Shown in pieces: positions 45,985-55,282 of a stretch of 64,000 nucleotides of DNA (within the stretch, counting starts at the first letter, position 1; every line of letters starts with the position of its first letter). The translations under genes were made by a program, and so were the position numbers. The stretch covers positions 1,798,001-1,862,000 of the forward strand of contig CAVRQM010000001.1 in assembly GCA_963723455.1 (NCBI GenBank), given 5' to 3'. Origin of the DNA: CAVRQM01 sp963723455. GTDB lineage: Bacteria > Pseudomonadota > Alphaproteobacteria > Acetobacterales > Acetobacteraceae. The notes under the pieces were generated by a model. It ran no database searches, was not told the origin of the DNA, and worked only from the letters and a program-made list of their open reading frames with translations.

Positions 45985-47261
45985 TCGCCCGGCTGTACGC
46001 GGGCGCCGCCACGCTCGCCGCCCCGGCGCTGCGGCTGATGCTGCGCCGGCGCCTGCGCGCCGGGCGGGAGATCGCGACACGGCTGCGCGAACGCTGGGGC
46101 GAGGACGGCAGCCCGCGGCCGGACGGGCGGCTGCTGTGGTTGCACGCGGCCAGCGTCGGCGAGGCGGTCTCGGTGCTGCCGGTGCTGCCGGTGCTGGCGC
46201 AGCAGGCGCCGGAGCTGACGGTGCTGCTGACCACCGGCACGGTGACCTCGGCCGAGCTGCTGGCCCGCCGCCTGCCCGAGCTGGGGCTGGAGCGGCGCGT
46301 GCTGCACCGTTTCGTACCGCTGGACGTGCCCGCCTGGGCGGCGCGGTTCCTGGCGCATTGGCGGCCCGACGCCGCGGGCTTCGTCGAGTTGGAGATCTGG
46401 CCCAACCTGATCGCCGCCTGTGCGGCGCGCGCGGTGCCGATGGTGTTGCTGAACGCGCGGCTGTCGGCGCGCAGCCACGCGCGCTGGCGCCGCGCCGGGC
46501 GCTTCGGCCGGGCGCAGTTCGCCGCCTTCGCGCGCGTCCTGGCGCAATCGCCGGCGGACGCGCAGCGCCTGGCCGCGCTGGGCGCGCGCCACGTCACCGC
46601 GCCGGGCAACCTGAAGTTCGCCGCCGCCGCGCTGCCGGCCGATCCCGCCGAGGTCGAGCGGCTGCGCGCCGCGTTGGCGGGCCGCCCGGTCTGGCTCGCC
46701 GCCAGCACCCACCCGGGCGAGGAGGCCCTGCTGCTGGCCGCGCATGACCGGCTGGCGGCGACGCATGACCGCCTGCTGACCGTCTTTGCCCCGCGCCATC
46801 CCGGACGCGGGCCGGAGGTCGCCCGTCTGGCCGGGTCGCGCGCGGTGACCCGCCGGGCCGCCGGCGACGGGCCGCCGGCCGGCTCCGGCATCTGGGTCGC
46901 CGACACGCTGGGCGAGCTTGGCCTGCTGTACCGGGTCGCCGGGCTGGCCTTCATCGGCGGCAGCCTGGTGGCGCATGGCGGACAGAACCCGCTGGAGGCC
47001 TCGCGCCTTGGCTGCGCCGTCGCCACCGGCCCGCACACCGGCAATTTCTCCGAGATCGTCGCGACGCTGCGCGATGCCGGCGCGCTGGCGCAGGTCGCCG
47101 ACGCGGCGGCGCTGGCCGGCTGGCTGGACAAGATGCTGCGCGACCCGGCGGCGCGGGTGGCGATGGGCGATGCCGGCATCGCCGCCTCGCGACGCCACGC
47201 CGACCTGCCGCGCCAGGTCGCCGCGGCGCTGCTGGCGCTGCTGGCGGCGCGGCGCGGCTGA
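45981..47261 (+). CDS. waaA: 3-deoxy-D-manno-octulosonic acid transferase
   Basis: Transfers Kdo to the lipid A precursor at the inner face of the inner membrane. A membrane-anchoring N-terminus leads to LWLHAASVGEAVSVLPVLPV, TVTSAELLARRLPE, FVELEIWPNLIAACAAR and LLNARLSARSHARW. The C-terminal GT-B half has WLAASTHPGEEALLLAAH and FIGGSLVAHGGQNPLEASRL. GTG start 45981 overlaps the DUF374 stop. 426 residues. Coupled to lpxK by TGATG. Confidence 0.96.
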   Translation: MIARLYAGAATLAAPALRLMLRRRLRAGREIATRLRERWGEDGSPRPDGRLLWLHAASVGEAVSVLPVLPVLAQQAPELTVLLTTGTVTSAELLARRLPELGLERRVLHRFVPLDVPAWAARFLAHWRPDAAGFVELEIWPNLIAACAARAVPMVLLNARLSARSHARWRRAGRFGRAQFAAFARVLAQSPADAQRLAALGARHVTAPGNLKFAAAALPADPAEVERLRAALAGRPVWLAASTHPGEEALLLAAHDRLAATHDRLLTVFAPRHPGRGPEVARLAGSRAVTRRAAGDGPPAGSGIWVADTLGELGLLYRVAGLAFIGGSLVAHGGQNPLEASRLGCAVATGPHTGNFSEIVATLRDAGALAQVADAAALAGWLDKMLRDPAARVAMGDAGIAASRRHADLPRQVAAALLALLAARRG

Positions 47262-48220
47262 TGCGGCCGCCCGGATTCTGGTACGGGGACGGCCCGTGGC
47301 CGCGCCTGCTGGCGCCGGCTGGCGCGGTCTATGCGGCGGCGACCGCGTACCGGCTGCGCCGGCCGGGCCTGCGCGTCGGCGTGCCGGTGATCTGCTGCGG
47401 CGGGGTCACCGCGGGCGGGGCCGGCAAGACGCCGCTGGCGCTGGATCTGGGGGCGCGGCTGCTGCAGCGCGGGGCCGCGCTGGCGTTCCTGACGCGCGGC
47501 TATGGCGGGACCGCGCGCGGCGTGCTGCGGGTCGATCCGGCGGCGCATGACGCCGCACTGGTCGGCGACGAGGCGCTGCTGCTGGCCGGGCTGGCGCCGA
47601 CCTTCGTCGGACGCGACCGCGCCGCAGCCGCGCGTGCGGCGCTGGCAGCCGGGGCGCAGGTGCTGGCGATGGATGACGGGTTGCAGAACCCGGACCTGGC
47701 GCAGACCTGTCCGCTGCTGGTGATCGACGGCGCGGCGGGATTCGGCAACGGGCGGGTGATCCCGGCCGGGCCGCTGCGTGAGCCGGTCGCCACCGCCGCC
47801 GCGCGCTGCCGCGCCGCGGTGCTGATCGGCCAGGACGCGACCGGGGCGGTGGCGCGCCTGCCGCCGGGCCTGCCGGTGCTGCGCGCGCGGCTGCAGGCCG
47901 AGCCGGCGGCGGATTTGCGCGGTGCCCGGACCGTCGGCTTCGCCGGCATCGCGCGGCCGGAAAAGTTCTTCGCCACGCTGCGCGAGACCGGCGCCGATGT
48001 GCTGGCCTGCCGCGCCTTTGCCGACCACCACCGCTTCACCGCCGCCGAACTGACGGCGCTGGCCCGCGAGGCGGCGGACAGCGGCGCCCGGCTGGTCACC
48101 ACCGAGAAGGACGCAATGCGGCTGCCGGCCGATGTGCGCGCGCAGATCCGCGTGTTGCGCGTGCGCCTGGCCTGGGACGTCCCCGAGCAGGTGGAACGGC
48201 TGCTGGACGCGGCCGGGTGA
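47261..48220 (+). CDS. lpxK: tetraacyldisaccharide 4'-kinase
   Basis: Phosphorylates the 4' position of the lipid A precursor to give lipid IVA. The P-loop is GGVTAGGAGKTP at residues 47-58; FLTRGYGGTARGVLRVDP and QVLAMDDGLQNPDLAQTC (with the family DDG motif) follow, and FADHHRFTAAEL with VTTEKDAMRLP lie near the C-terminus. 319 residues is normal. It overlaps both neighbours, waaA upstream and lpxL downstream (GTGA). Confidence 0.96.
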   Translation: MRPPGFWYGDGPWPRLLAPAGAVYAAATAYRLRRPGLRVGVPVICCGGVTAGGAGKTPLALDLGARLLQRGAALAFLTRGYGGTARGVLRVDPAAHDAALVGDEALLLAGLAPTFVGRDRAAAARAALAAGAQVLAMDDGLQNPDLAQTCPLLVIDGAAGFGNGRVIPAGPLREPVATAAARCRAAVLIGQDATGAVARLPPGLPVLRARLQAEPAADLRGARTVGFAGIARPEKFFATLRETGADVLACRAFADHHRFTAAELTALAREAADSGARLVTTEKDAMRLPADVRAQIRVLRVRLAWDVPEQVERLLDAAG

Positions 48221-49107
48221 CCCGTCGCGACCTGGCCTGGCGCGCCGAGGCGGTGCTGTTGCGCGGCGTGCTGGCGCTGCTGCGGCGCCTGGGGCCGGTC
48301 GCCGCCTCGAACCTGGGCGGCTGGGTGGCGCGCTCGATCGGCCCGCTGCTGCCGGTGTCGCGCGTGGCGCACGCCAATCTGCGTCGCGCCCTGCCCGACC
48401 TGGACGCGGCGGCGCGGCGGCGGACGGTGCGCGGGGTCTGGGACAATCTGGGCCGCACCGTGGCCGAGCTGCCGCATCTCGCCAGCCTGCGGCCGACCGC
48501 GGGCGGGCCGGGCTGGGTCCTGGAGGGGGCGGCGACGGTGCGCGCGCTGGCGCAGGCGCCCGGCCCGGCGATCCTGGTGTCCGGGCATCTCGGCAACTGG
48601 GAGGTGCTGCCGCGCGCCGCGGCGCATGAGGGGATCGTCCTGGGCGCGTTCTACCGCGCCGCCACCAACCCGCATGTCGATGCGCTGCTGCAGACCTTGC
48701 GCCGCGCCGCCGCCGGCGCTGCCACGCCGCACTTCGCCAAGGGCGCGGCCGGCGCGCGCGCCGCATTCGCGCATCTGAAGGCGGGCGGGCGGCTGGCCAT
48801 GCTGGTCGATCAGAAGATGAACGACGGCATTCAGGCGCGGCTGTTCGGCATGCCGGCGATGACCGCCCCGGCGATGGCCGCCCTGGCGCTGCGCTTCGGC
48901 TGCCCGCTGATCCCCGCCCATGTCGAGCGCATCGGCCCGGCGCGCTTCCGGCTGGTGTGCGAGCCGCCGCTGGCGCTGCCCGGCAGCGGCGACCGCAGCG
49001 CCGACATCGCCGCGCTGACGCAGGCGATCAACGACCGCCTGGAGGTTTGGATCCGCGCCCGCCCGGACCAGTGGCTGTGGCTGCACCGGCGCTGGCCGCC
49101 GCAATAG
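48217..49107 (+). CDS. lpxL: lipid A biosynthesis acyltransferase (LpxL/HtrB family)
   Basis: Adds a secondary acyl chain to Kdo-lipid IVA. The catalytic H-x4-[DE] motif is in LVSGHLGNWEVLPRAAAHEG, with FYRAATNPHVDALLQTLRR, MLVDQKMNDGIQARLFG and WIRARPDQWLWLHRRWP at the C-terminus as in the family. GTG start 48217 overlaps the lpxK stop. 296 residues. Last gene of the operon; the next gene is convergent. Confidence 0.94.
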   Translation: MTRRDLAWRAEAVLLRGVLALLRRLGPVAASNLGGWVARSIGPLLPVSRVAHANLRRALPDLDAAARRRTVRGVWDNLGRTVAELPHLASLRPTAGGPGWVLEGAATVRALAQAPGPAILVSGHLGNWEVLPRAAAHEGIVLGAFYRAATNPHVDALLQTLRRAAAGAATPHFAKGAAGARAAFAHLKAGGRLAMLVDQKMNDGIQARLFGMPAMTAPAMAALALRFGCPLIPAHVERIGPARFRLVCEPPLALPGSGDRSADIAALTQAINDRLEVWIRARPDQWLWLHRRWPPQ

Positions 49108-49145
49108 CGGGCCTGGTTCCCGACCCGCCTGGGGTCAGTGTGCGA

Positions 49146-50261
49146 TCAGTGGCCGCCCAGGGTCACCAGGTTGGCCATGAACGTCTCGGCGCAGGCGCGC
49201 CAGCTGAAGCGTTCGGCATGGGCACGGCAGGCGGCGCGGTCGGCATGCAGGGCGGCCAGCGCCGCGGCGCGCAGATCGGCGTCCAGCGCGCCCACGCCGG
49301 CCGCGGCCCCGGCCAGCACGTCGCGCGGCCCGGTGACCGGGAATGCGGCGACCGGGGTGCCGCTGGCCAGCGCCTCCAGCAGCACCAGGCCGAACGTGTC
49401 GGTGAGCGAGGGGAATACGAACACGTCCGCCGCCGCATAGGCGCGCGCCAGCGCCTCGCCGTAGCGCGCGCCGAGGAAATGCGCGGCCGGAAACGAGCGC
49501 CGCAGCACGTCCAGCTGCGGCCCCTCGCCCACGACCACGCGTGAGCCGGGCAGGTCCAGCGCCAGGAAGGCGGCGATGTTCTTCTCGACCGCCACCCGCC
49601 CGACATACAGGAAGACCGGGCGCTCCAGCCCGGCGAACGGGTCGGCCGCGCCGTCGGCCAGGCCCGGCCGGAACGCCGCCAGATCGACGCCGCGCGACCA
49701 TGCCCGGATGTTGCGGAAACCGCGCGCGGCCAGTTCCTCGCGAAGGCTTTCGGTGGCCACCATGATGCCCTGGCCGGCGCCGTGGAAGCGGCGCAGCCAC
49801 GCGTACAGCGGTCCGGTCGGCAGCCCGGTGCGCGCCTGCACGTATTCCGGGAAGCGGGTGTGGAACGCGGTGGTGAAGGCGCAGCCGCGCCTGACCGCCC
49901 AGCCGCGGGCGGCGCCCCCGAGCGGGCCTTCGGTGGCGATGTGCAGCGCGTCCGGCGCGAACGCCTCGATCATGCGCGTCAAGCGGCGGCGCGGCGCCAG
50001 CGACAGGCGGATGTCCGGGTAGGTCGGCAGCGGCACGGTGCGGAAGCGGTCGGGGCCGATGATCTCGACATGGTGGCCCATCGCCGCGAGTTCGGCGGCT
50101 ACCGTCTGCAAGGTGCGGACGACGCCGTTGACTTGCGGCAGCCAGGCATCCGAGACGATCAGCACGCGCGACGACAGCGGCCCCGCACGCAGCAGGCGAA
50201 CGGGCGCCTCCGGATCGGTCAGCCGCGGCGCGGAGGCGACGGCAGCGGCGTCCTGCGGCAA
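49146..50261 (-). CDS. family 4 glycosyltransferase
   Basis: A GT-B enzyme of 371 residues. It starts SRVLIVSDAWLPQVNGVVRT with EIIGPDRFRTVPLPTYPDI. The acceptor half includes AFTTAFHTRFPEYVQARTGL, and the donor half carries FLYVGRVAVEKNIAAFLAL and FPSLTDTFGLVLLEALASG. It resembles glycosyltransferases that modify diacylglycerol or lipid A-like lipids and that often pair with an LpxH-like gene, as here (12 bp downstream of it). Acceptor not certain. Confidence 0.88.
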   Translation of the reverse strand: MPQDAAAVASAPRLTDPEAPVRLLRAGPLSSRVLIVSDAWLPQVNGVVRTLQTVAAELAAMGHHVEIIGPDRFRTVPLPTYPDIRLSLAPRRRLTRMIEAFAPDALHIATEGPLGGAARGWAVRRGCAFTTAFHTRFPEYVQARTGLPTGPLYAWLRRFHGAGQGIMVATESLREELAARGFRNIRAWSRGVDLAAFRPGLADGAADPFAGLERPVFLYVGRVAVEKNIAAFLALDLPGSRVVVGEGPQLDVLRRSFPAAHFLGARYGEALARAYAAADVFVFPSLTDTFGLVLLEALASGTPVAAFPVTGPRDVLAGAAAGVGALDADLRAAALAALHADRAACRAHAERFSWRACAETFMANLVTLGGH

Positions 50262-50273
50262 TCCCGGCTTCTC

Positions 50274-51143
50274 TCAGCCCATCGCGGCGGCGGCCGGCAC
50301 GCCCGCCGGGCGCGGAGTGTGGAACGACAGCCGGTTGATGGCGGCCCAGTCGAGCAGCTCCAGCCGCCCGTCCTCGTGTTCGACCAGCGCGGTGCAGCTT
50401 TCGACCCAGTCGCCGTCGTTCAGGTACAGCACGCCGCCGACCTCGCGCATTTCGGCGTGGTGGATGTGGCCGCACACCACGCCGTCCAGCCCGCGCCGGC
50501 GCGCCTCGCCCGCGAGCGCGGTCTCGAACCGGTCGATCGCCTTGACCGCCTCCTTGACCTGCCGCTTCAGCCAGGCGGAGAGCGACCAGTACGGATAGCC
50601 CAGCCGGCGGCGCACCGCGTTGAACCAGGTGTTGACCATCAGCGCCGCGGTATAGGCCCAGTCGCCGAGCAGGGCCAGGAACCTGGCGTAGCGCACCACG
50701 CTGTCGAACTCGTCGCCGTGCATCACCAGCAGCCGGCGGCCGTCCGCCGTCTGGTGCACCGCATCGGCGACCAGGCGGATGCCGGCGATCTCCAGCCCCA
50801 GCGGCAGCCAGCCGCGGAACAGCTCGTCATGGTTGCCGGGGATATAGACCACGTCGGTCCCGTTGCGGGCATGGCGCAGGATCAGCCGCAGCACCTCGTC
50901 ATGCATCGCGTCCCAGTACCACGACTTGCGCAGCCGCCAGCCGTCGATGATGTCGCCCACCAGGTACAGCCGGTCGCAGCTGACGCGGGCGAGGAAGTCG
51001 GCCAGGAAATCGCTGCGGCAGCCGCGCGTGCCCAGGTGCGTGTCGGAAATGAACACCGCACGGTAATGCCGTTCGGCGCGTCGCGGGTGCGTCATGTAGG
51101 GGTGCGGCCCCAGTGGTGGAGACGATAAGACGGGAGCGTTCAT
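50274..51143 (-). CDS. LpxH-like calcineurin phosphoesterase (UDP-2,3-diacylglucosamine diphosphatase family)
   Basis: Metallophosphoesterase of about 290 residues. Metal-binding motifs are all visible: AVFISDTHLGTRGC (D-x-H), YLVGDIIDGWRL (GD), YIPGNHDELFRG (GNH), LVMHGDEFDSVV and VVCGHIHHAEMREV (GH-x-H). It belongs to the long LpxH-like group; cleavage of UDP-2,3-diacylglucosamine or a related lipid nucleotide is likely. ATG 51143 gives an extra 16 residues; ATG 51095 gives the common MTHPRRAERHYRAVF start. Coupled to the GT4 gene. Confidence 0.9.
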   Translation of the reverse strand: MNAPVLSSPPLGPHPYMTHPRRAERHYRAVFISDTHLGTRGCRSDFLADFLARVSCDRLYLVGDIIDGWRLRKSWYWDAMHDEVLRLILRHARNGTDVVYIPGNHDELFRGWLPLGLEIAGIRLVADAVHQTADGRRLLVMHGDEFDSVVRYARFLALLGDWAYTAALMVNTWFNAVRRRLGYPYWSLSAWLKRQVKEAVKAIDRFETALAGEARRRGLDGVVCGHIHHAEMREVGGVLYLNDGDWVESCTALVEHEDGRLELLDWAAINRLSFHTPRPAGVPAAAAMG

Positions 51144-51257
51144 GCGACCGGCCGTTCGTTGTATATCAGGCTGCAACAGTCGATCCCGGGCTCCGAGCCG
51201 CCCAAGCGTCGAGCCAGTGGCCGGGTCTCCGGGCGCAGCACATACGGTCTCCGCCGC

Positions 51258-51282
51258 GTCGCGCATATTAAGATTGCGCGAC
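51258..51282. promoter_or_regulatory. inverted repeat, candidate operator
   Basis: A perfect 8-bp inverted repeat, GTCGCGCA with TGCGCGAC, around an AT-rich 9-bp spacer (TATTAAGAT), in the 260-bp divergent region between the LpxH-like gene and the lipid kinase. A second shorter repeat, TGTCA-TCCGCT-TGACA, lies about 50 bp to the right and contains a TTGACA box. No other gene is supportable in 51144-51403. Confidence 0.45.
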
Positions 51283-51403
51283 ATCCTGCCGCGCCATCCC
51301 GTTGAATAACATCATCCGGGTGACGCGCAAGTGTCATCCGCTTGACATATGATGCGGCGCACTCTGTCCGGTCAACAGCGATCGGCCCGAGTTCGCCGCG
51401 TTC

Positions 51404-52278
51404 ATGCTCATCGTGTTCAACCCTGCCGCCGGGGCCCGCCGCGCCGACTTGCTGTGGCGGGTGCTCGACGTGATGGCGACAAGCGGCGTGCGCGTCGAGA
51501 TGATCGAGACGCGCCGCGCCGGCCACGCCGCCGAGCTGGCGCGCGAGGCTGCCCTGGCGGGACGCCGGCTGGTGGTTGCGGCGGGGGGCGACGGCACGAT
51601 CGCCGAGGTGGCGTGCGGCCTGCTGGGGTCGGGCAGCATCCTGGGGGTGATCCCGCTGGGCACCGCGAACGTGCTGGCGCACGAGCTGGCGCTGCCGTTC
51701 GCGCCGCGCGCGGTGGCCGCGGCGCTGGCGTTCGGGCGCACCCGGCGGCTGTGGCCGGGCCTGGTGCGCGGCGCGCCGGGCGTCGCCGGCGAGCCGAGGC
51801 TGTTCGTGCAGATGCTCGGCGCCGGCTTCGACGCGCAGGTGGTGCACCGCATGCCGGGCCGCTGAAGCGCGCGATGGGCCGCAATGCCTATGTGGTCCAG
51901 GGCCTGCGCGAGCTGTCGCGCTACCGCTTCGCGCCGATCCGCCTGCTGGTCGATGGCTGCGCGATGGAGGTGGGCAGCGTGATCGTGACCAAGGGGCAAT
52001 ATTACGGCGGCGCGTTCCAGCTCGCTCCCGGCGCCTCGCCCGGCCAGCGCGGCTTCACCGTGGCGCTGTTCGACCGCTCCGGGCCGCTCTCGGCGATGCT
52101 GTACGGGGCGGCGCTGCCGCTGGACCTGCTGCCGCGGATGCCGGGGCTGCGGCTGCTGCGCGCCGCCGAAATCGTCATCGCCACCGATCATGTCCCGGCG
52201 CAGACCGACGGCGACCCGGCTGGGCGCGCGCCGCTGACGGTGACCGAGTTGCGCCGCATCCGATCGACGTGGTGGTAG
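51404..52278 (+). CDS. diacylglycerol kinase family lipid kinase (frame broken once)
   Basis: About 290 residues when repaired. The catalytic domain reads LIVFNPAAGARRADLLWRVL, then VVAAGGDGTIAEVACGLLG (the GGDGT nucleotide motif) and LGVIPLGTANVLAHELALP. At about 51857 (ATGCCGGGCCGCTGAAG) a stop cuts the frame; one added C restores PGPLKRAMGRNAYV, and the C-terminal beta-sandwich continues to TELRRIRSTWW. It phosphorylates diacylglycerol or a similar lipid; exact substrate not known. The gene is near lipid A genes but divergent. Confidence 0.88.
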
Positions 52279-52326
52279 GATAACGGCGCGGTTGACGCCG
52301 CCCGGCCACCGCCGCATCACCCGGCC

Positions 52327-52695
52327 ATGCTGCTCGCCGCCTTCATCCTGCTGGGCGTCGCCATCCTGGCCGGGCTGGGGCTGGTGGCGCGGCTGACGGC
52401 CGTCGCCGCGCTGCGTTCGCAATGGCCGCAGGCGGCGCATGGGCTGGTCGGCGCGGCGGAATTCGTTGTCCTGCTGCTGGCGCTGCGCGGCCCGGCGCGC
52501 GGGGTGCGCGAGGGCGCCGGCTCGTTCGGGCTGTTCGCGGCCGGGTTCGTCGGCGTGGCGCTGCTGATCGCTTCAAGCATCGTGGTCGCCCAGCTGCGCC
52601 GCCGGCCGCCGCCGATGCTGGCGATCGCGCTGCACGCCACGCTGGCGGTCGGCGGCTACGTCATGCTGGCGGCCTATCTGTCGATGCCGAAGTGA
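52327..52695 (+). CDS. small four-helix membrane protein, hypothetical
   Basis: 122 residues with four hydrophobic segments: LLAAFILLGVAILAGLGLVA, GLVGAAEFVVLLLAL, FGLFAAGFVGVALLIASSIV and IALHATLAVGGYVMLAAYL. The basic loop before the last helix suggests the positive-inside orientation. No family recognised. It lies 48 bp after the lipid kinase on the same strand and might be cotranscribed. Confidence 0.65.
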   Translation: MLLAAFILLGVAILAGLGLVARLTAVAALRSQWPQAAHGLVGAAEFVVLLLALRGPARGVREGAGSFGLFAAGFVGVALLIASSIVVAQLRRRPPPMLAIALHATLAVGGYVMLAAYLSMPK

Positions 52696-52739
52696 GGCGA
52701 CAGGCTGCGGCGCGACGTGCCGCCGCCTGTCCGGTCCGG

Positions 52740-54407
52740 CTACTTCGCGGCGGTCACCGTCGGCAGTGTCAGGGTGCGCAGGTAGATAGCGGTCGCGTTC
52801 GGGCCGGTGGCCTGGCCGAACACGGTGTAGATGGTCTGCCCGACCGGCTTCATCGACATGTAGTCGCCAACGAACCGGCCCGAGCTGGTCAGCGGCGCGT
52901 TGTCGAAGTTGAACGACTTGGCGGTGAGCCGCTGTTCGCCGGCGGACCAGTCGGAATTGCTCAGGCAGTTGTCCGGCGAGGTGATCGTGTTGCACGAGAT
53001 CGCCCAGAAATCCGTGTTGTCGAAGGTCTGGCCGGGTGTCGCGTTGCGGAAGTCGTAGTAGGTCACGACCACGGTGCCGTCGGCGGCGACCGCGACGGTG
53101 GGGATCAGCGCCTGCTGGAACAGCGGGTTGGACGGGTTGCGCGGCGTCTGGTTGATGCGCACCGGCGCGGTCCAGCTGAACCCGCCATCCGGCGACCAGG
53201 CGAACGCCACCTCATCGTCGCCGGTGAAACGGCTGTCTTCCCAAACCAGGTACGTGACGTTAAAGGTCGGATCGACGGCGATGGCGAACAGCACGTCGGC
53301 CGAGCGGATCGGCTGCAGCAGGTTGGGCGTTGTCGCCTTGTCGTTCACTTGGCCTTGCGCGTAGTCGGGGCGGCTCCAGGTCGCGCCGCGGTCGGTCGAG
53401 CGGACCGAACCGATGCGCGCCGGCTGGCCGGCGGTGTTGTCCTGCAGCTCGGTGAAGAAGTCGCGCAGGCTGCCGTCGGGTTCTGCAACGATCTGGTTGG
53501 CGATGGTCTGCGAGTTCGGCCCGGGATTCCAGATTATGGCTGGCAGCGACCACGAATTGCCGCCATTGACGGTGCGCGAGAAGTAGCTCGGTCCGGTCAC
53601 GAAATTCTTCGAGCGCGGCCTGGCGGTTCCGGCGGCGACCGCGCGAGCGTGGTCGAGGATCCTGTGCGCGATATCGGTGCCGTCCATGCCGCCGAGCTGC
53701 ATGCCGTTCTGGTCGCCCGACCCGCCGCCCTCGTCGGCTACGCCGTGACCACCCGGGAACTGCGTCAGCCGGTCCCAGACGACATAGGCGAAGTTGGAAT
53801 TGCCGGGATCGGCGGTGAGCGAGTTCTTGTCGTCCAGCGTGTTGGGGTCGAAATCGGCGATCAGCGTGGTCGGCTGTCCCCAGGTCCTGCCGCCATCCGT
53901 CGAGCGGCTGACGGTCTGGCCGCTGGCCGCTGCCAGCGCGTTCGGATTGGCCAATTCCTTGACCACCAGCGCGAACTCGTAGGACGTGCCGTTCGGCGAG
54001 AACGAGACCCACGGGTCGGACGAGCGCGGCCATGGGCCGCCCTGGCACTCGGTCACGCCGGGCGTGCTGCTCGGCGTGAAGCTGGTCCCGCCGTCGGTGC
54101 TGACATCGCCGCGCAGGCCGCGCGCGCCGCCGTTGTTCCAGCGGTCCTGCTGCACAGCCATCAGCAGGTTCGAGGTGTCGGCGGGATTGATGGCCAGGTT
54201 GGGCTCGACCACGGTATTCGGGTAGTTGGTGCCCGGCTGGTTGGCCACCATGTCGCGCGTGCAGCGGGCGAAGATGCTGCGGCCGGTCACCTTGACCAGC
54301 GGTCCCAGCGTCTGCGCCTGCGCCGCCGTGCAGGCGAGCGCGAGGCCGAGTGCGCTGGCGCCGTACAGCGCCGATCGTCCGAGACCTCGGTTGCCGAAGG
54401 AAGCCAT
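52740..54407 (-). CDS. secreted BNR-repeat (sialidase-fold) protein
   Basis: A 555-residue exported protein. The signal peptide (SALYGASALGLALACTAAQA) is followed by multiple Asp-box/BNR repeats such as VSTDGGTSF, SRSTDGGRTWGQP, VNGGNSWSLP, SVRSTDRGATWSRP and WSPDGGFSWTAPV, giving a beta-propeller. Catalytic Arg triads of true sialidases are not evident, so enzymatic activity is uncertain; glycan binding or hydrolysis is possible. It uses more Asn and Thr than neighbouring proteins, typical of secreted proteins. Convergent with the small membrane protein. Confidence 0.82.
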   Translation of the reverse strand: MASFGNRGLGRSALYGASALGLALACTAAQAQTLGPLVKVTGRSIFARCTRDMVANQPGTNYPNTVVEPNLAINPADTSNLLMAVQQDRWNNGGARGLRGDVSTDGGTSFTPSSTPGVTECQGGPWPRSSDPWVSFSPNGTSYEFALVVKELANPNALAAASGQTVSRSTDGGRTWGQPTTLIADFDPNTLDDKNSLTADPGNSNFAYVVWDRLTQFPGGHGVADEGGGSGDQNGMQLGGMDGTDIAHRILDHARAVAAGTARPRSKNFVTGPSYFSRTVNGGNSWSLPAIIWNPGPNSQTIANQIVAEPDGSLRDFFTELQDNTAGQPARIGSVRSTDRGATWSRPDYAQGQVNDKATTPNLLQPIRSADVLFAIAVDPTFNVTYLVWEDSRFTGDDEVAFAWSPDGGFSWTAPVRINQTPRNPSNPLFQQALIPTVAVAADGTVVVTYYDFRNATPGQTFDNTDFWAISCNTITSPDNCLSNSDWSAGEQRLTAKSFNFDNAPLTSSGRFVGDYMSMKPVGQTIYTVFGQATGPNATAIYLRTLTLPTVTAAK

Positions 54408-54550
54408 GTGACTCTCCCTATCCGTTTTGGTTCAGGCCAATTCTGGCTCAGGGGCGGGATCATGGTGGCGGGCGGAGGCCGGACACAAGCGATGATTGTC
54501 GCGCTCACGGCATTGTCGGCGCAGCCGGATCGATCCAGGGGCGCGTCGGC

Positions 54551-55282
54551 GTGAAGCCCGACGTGATCTGCGGCTTGGCCGCCGCCGCCGCCCTGTTCGC
54601 CCGCCGGCCCGGCGACGCGCTGCGTTTATTCTACCTTCCCGCGCTGAGGGTCGAGGTCGGGCCGTGGTGCGCCGCGCTGGCGGCGGCCCGCAAGCCATAT
54701 CGCATGGTCGAGGCGGACGAGCTGGCGCAGGTGGCCGGCACCCCGCATCACGGCGGGGTCGCGGTCGTCGCCAGGCCGCGCGCGGTCGCCCGTTTCGACC
54801 CGGCCGCGCCGCCGCGCGGCCGTCTGCTGTTGGTGCTGGACGGCATCGGCAACCCGCACAATCTCGGCGCCATCGCCCGCAGCGCGGCGTTCTTCGGCGT
54901 GGACCACCTGCTGCTCGGCGAGGGTCTGGGCCACGCGCTGCCGTCGGACGCCGCCTATCGCACCGCCGAGGGCGGGCTGGAATGGCTGGGACTGCACCGC
55001 ACCCGCGACCTGCCGGCGGCGCTGCTGGCATTGCAGCCGCATTACCGCACCGTCGCCGCCACCCTGGCGGCCGAGGCGCAGACGCCGGAGACCCTGCCGC
55101 GCGACCGGCCGCTGGCGCTGGTGCTGGGCAGCGAGGAACGCGGCGTGTCCGCCCCGGTGGTCGCCGCGTGCCGGCGGCAGGTGCGCATCGGCGGCAGCGG
55201 GCGGGTGCAGAGCCTCAATGTGGCGCAGGCGGCGGCGGTGCTGCTGCACGCGCTGTCAGCGCCGCCGCGGCCTGCGCCATGA
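54551..55282 (+). CDS. TrmH/RlmB-family RNA 2'-O-methyltransferase
   Basis: SPOUT-class methyltransferase of about 243 residues. An N-terminal substrate-binding domain (DVICGLAAAAALFARRPGDA, AGTPHHGGVAVVARP) precedes the SpoU motifs LVLDGIGNPHNLGAIARSAA (motif 1), ALVLGSEERGVSAPVVAAC (motif 2) and RVQSLNVAQAAAVLLHAL (motif 3). It most resembles the short alphaproteobacterial RlmB-like form that modifies 23S rRNA. GTG 54551 is the best start. Its 3' end overlaps the convergent TPR gene by 68 bp. Confidence 0.9.
   Translation: MKPDVICGLAAAAALFARRPGDALRLFYLPALRVEVGPWCAALAAARKPYRMVEADELAQVAGTPHHGGVAVVARPRAVARFDPAAPPRGRLLLVLDGIGNPHNLGAIARSAAFFGVDHLLLGEGLGHALPSDAAYRTAEGGLEWLGLHRTRDLPAALLALQPHYRTVAATLAAEAQTPETLPRDRPLALVLGSEERGVSAPVVAACRRQVRIGGSGRVQSLNVAQAAAVLLHALSAPPRPAP

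Noticed and set aside
45698..48766. 1022-codon minus-strand frame opposite waaA and lpxK
   Set aside because: Low-complexity Arg/Ala/Pro translation; the plus-strand genes are certain.
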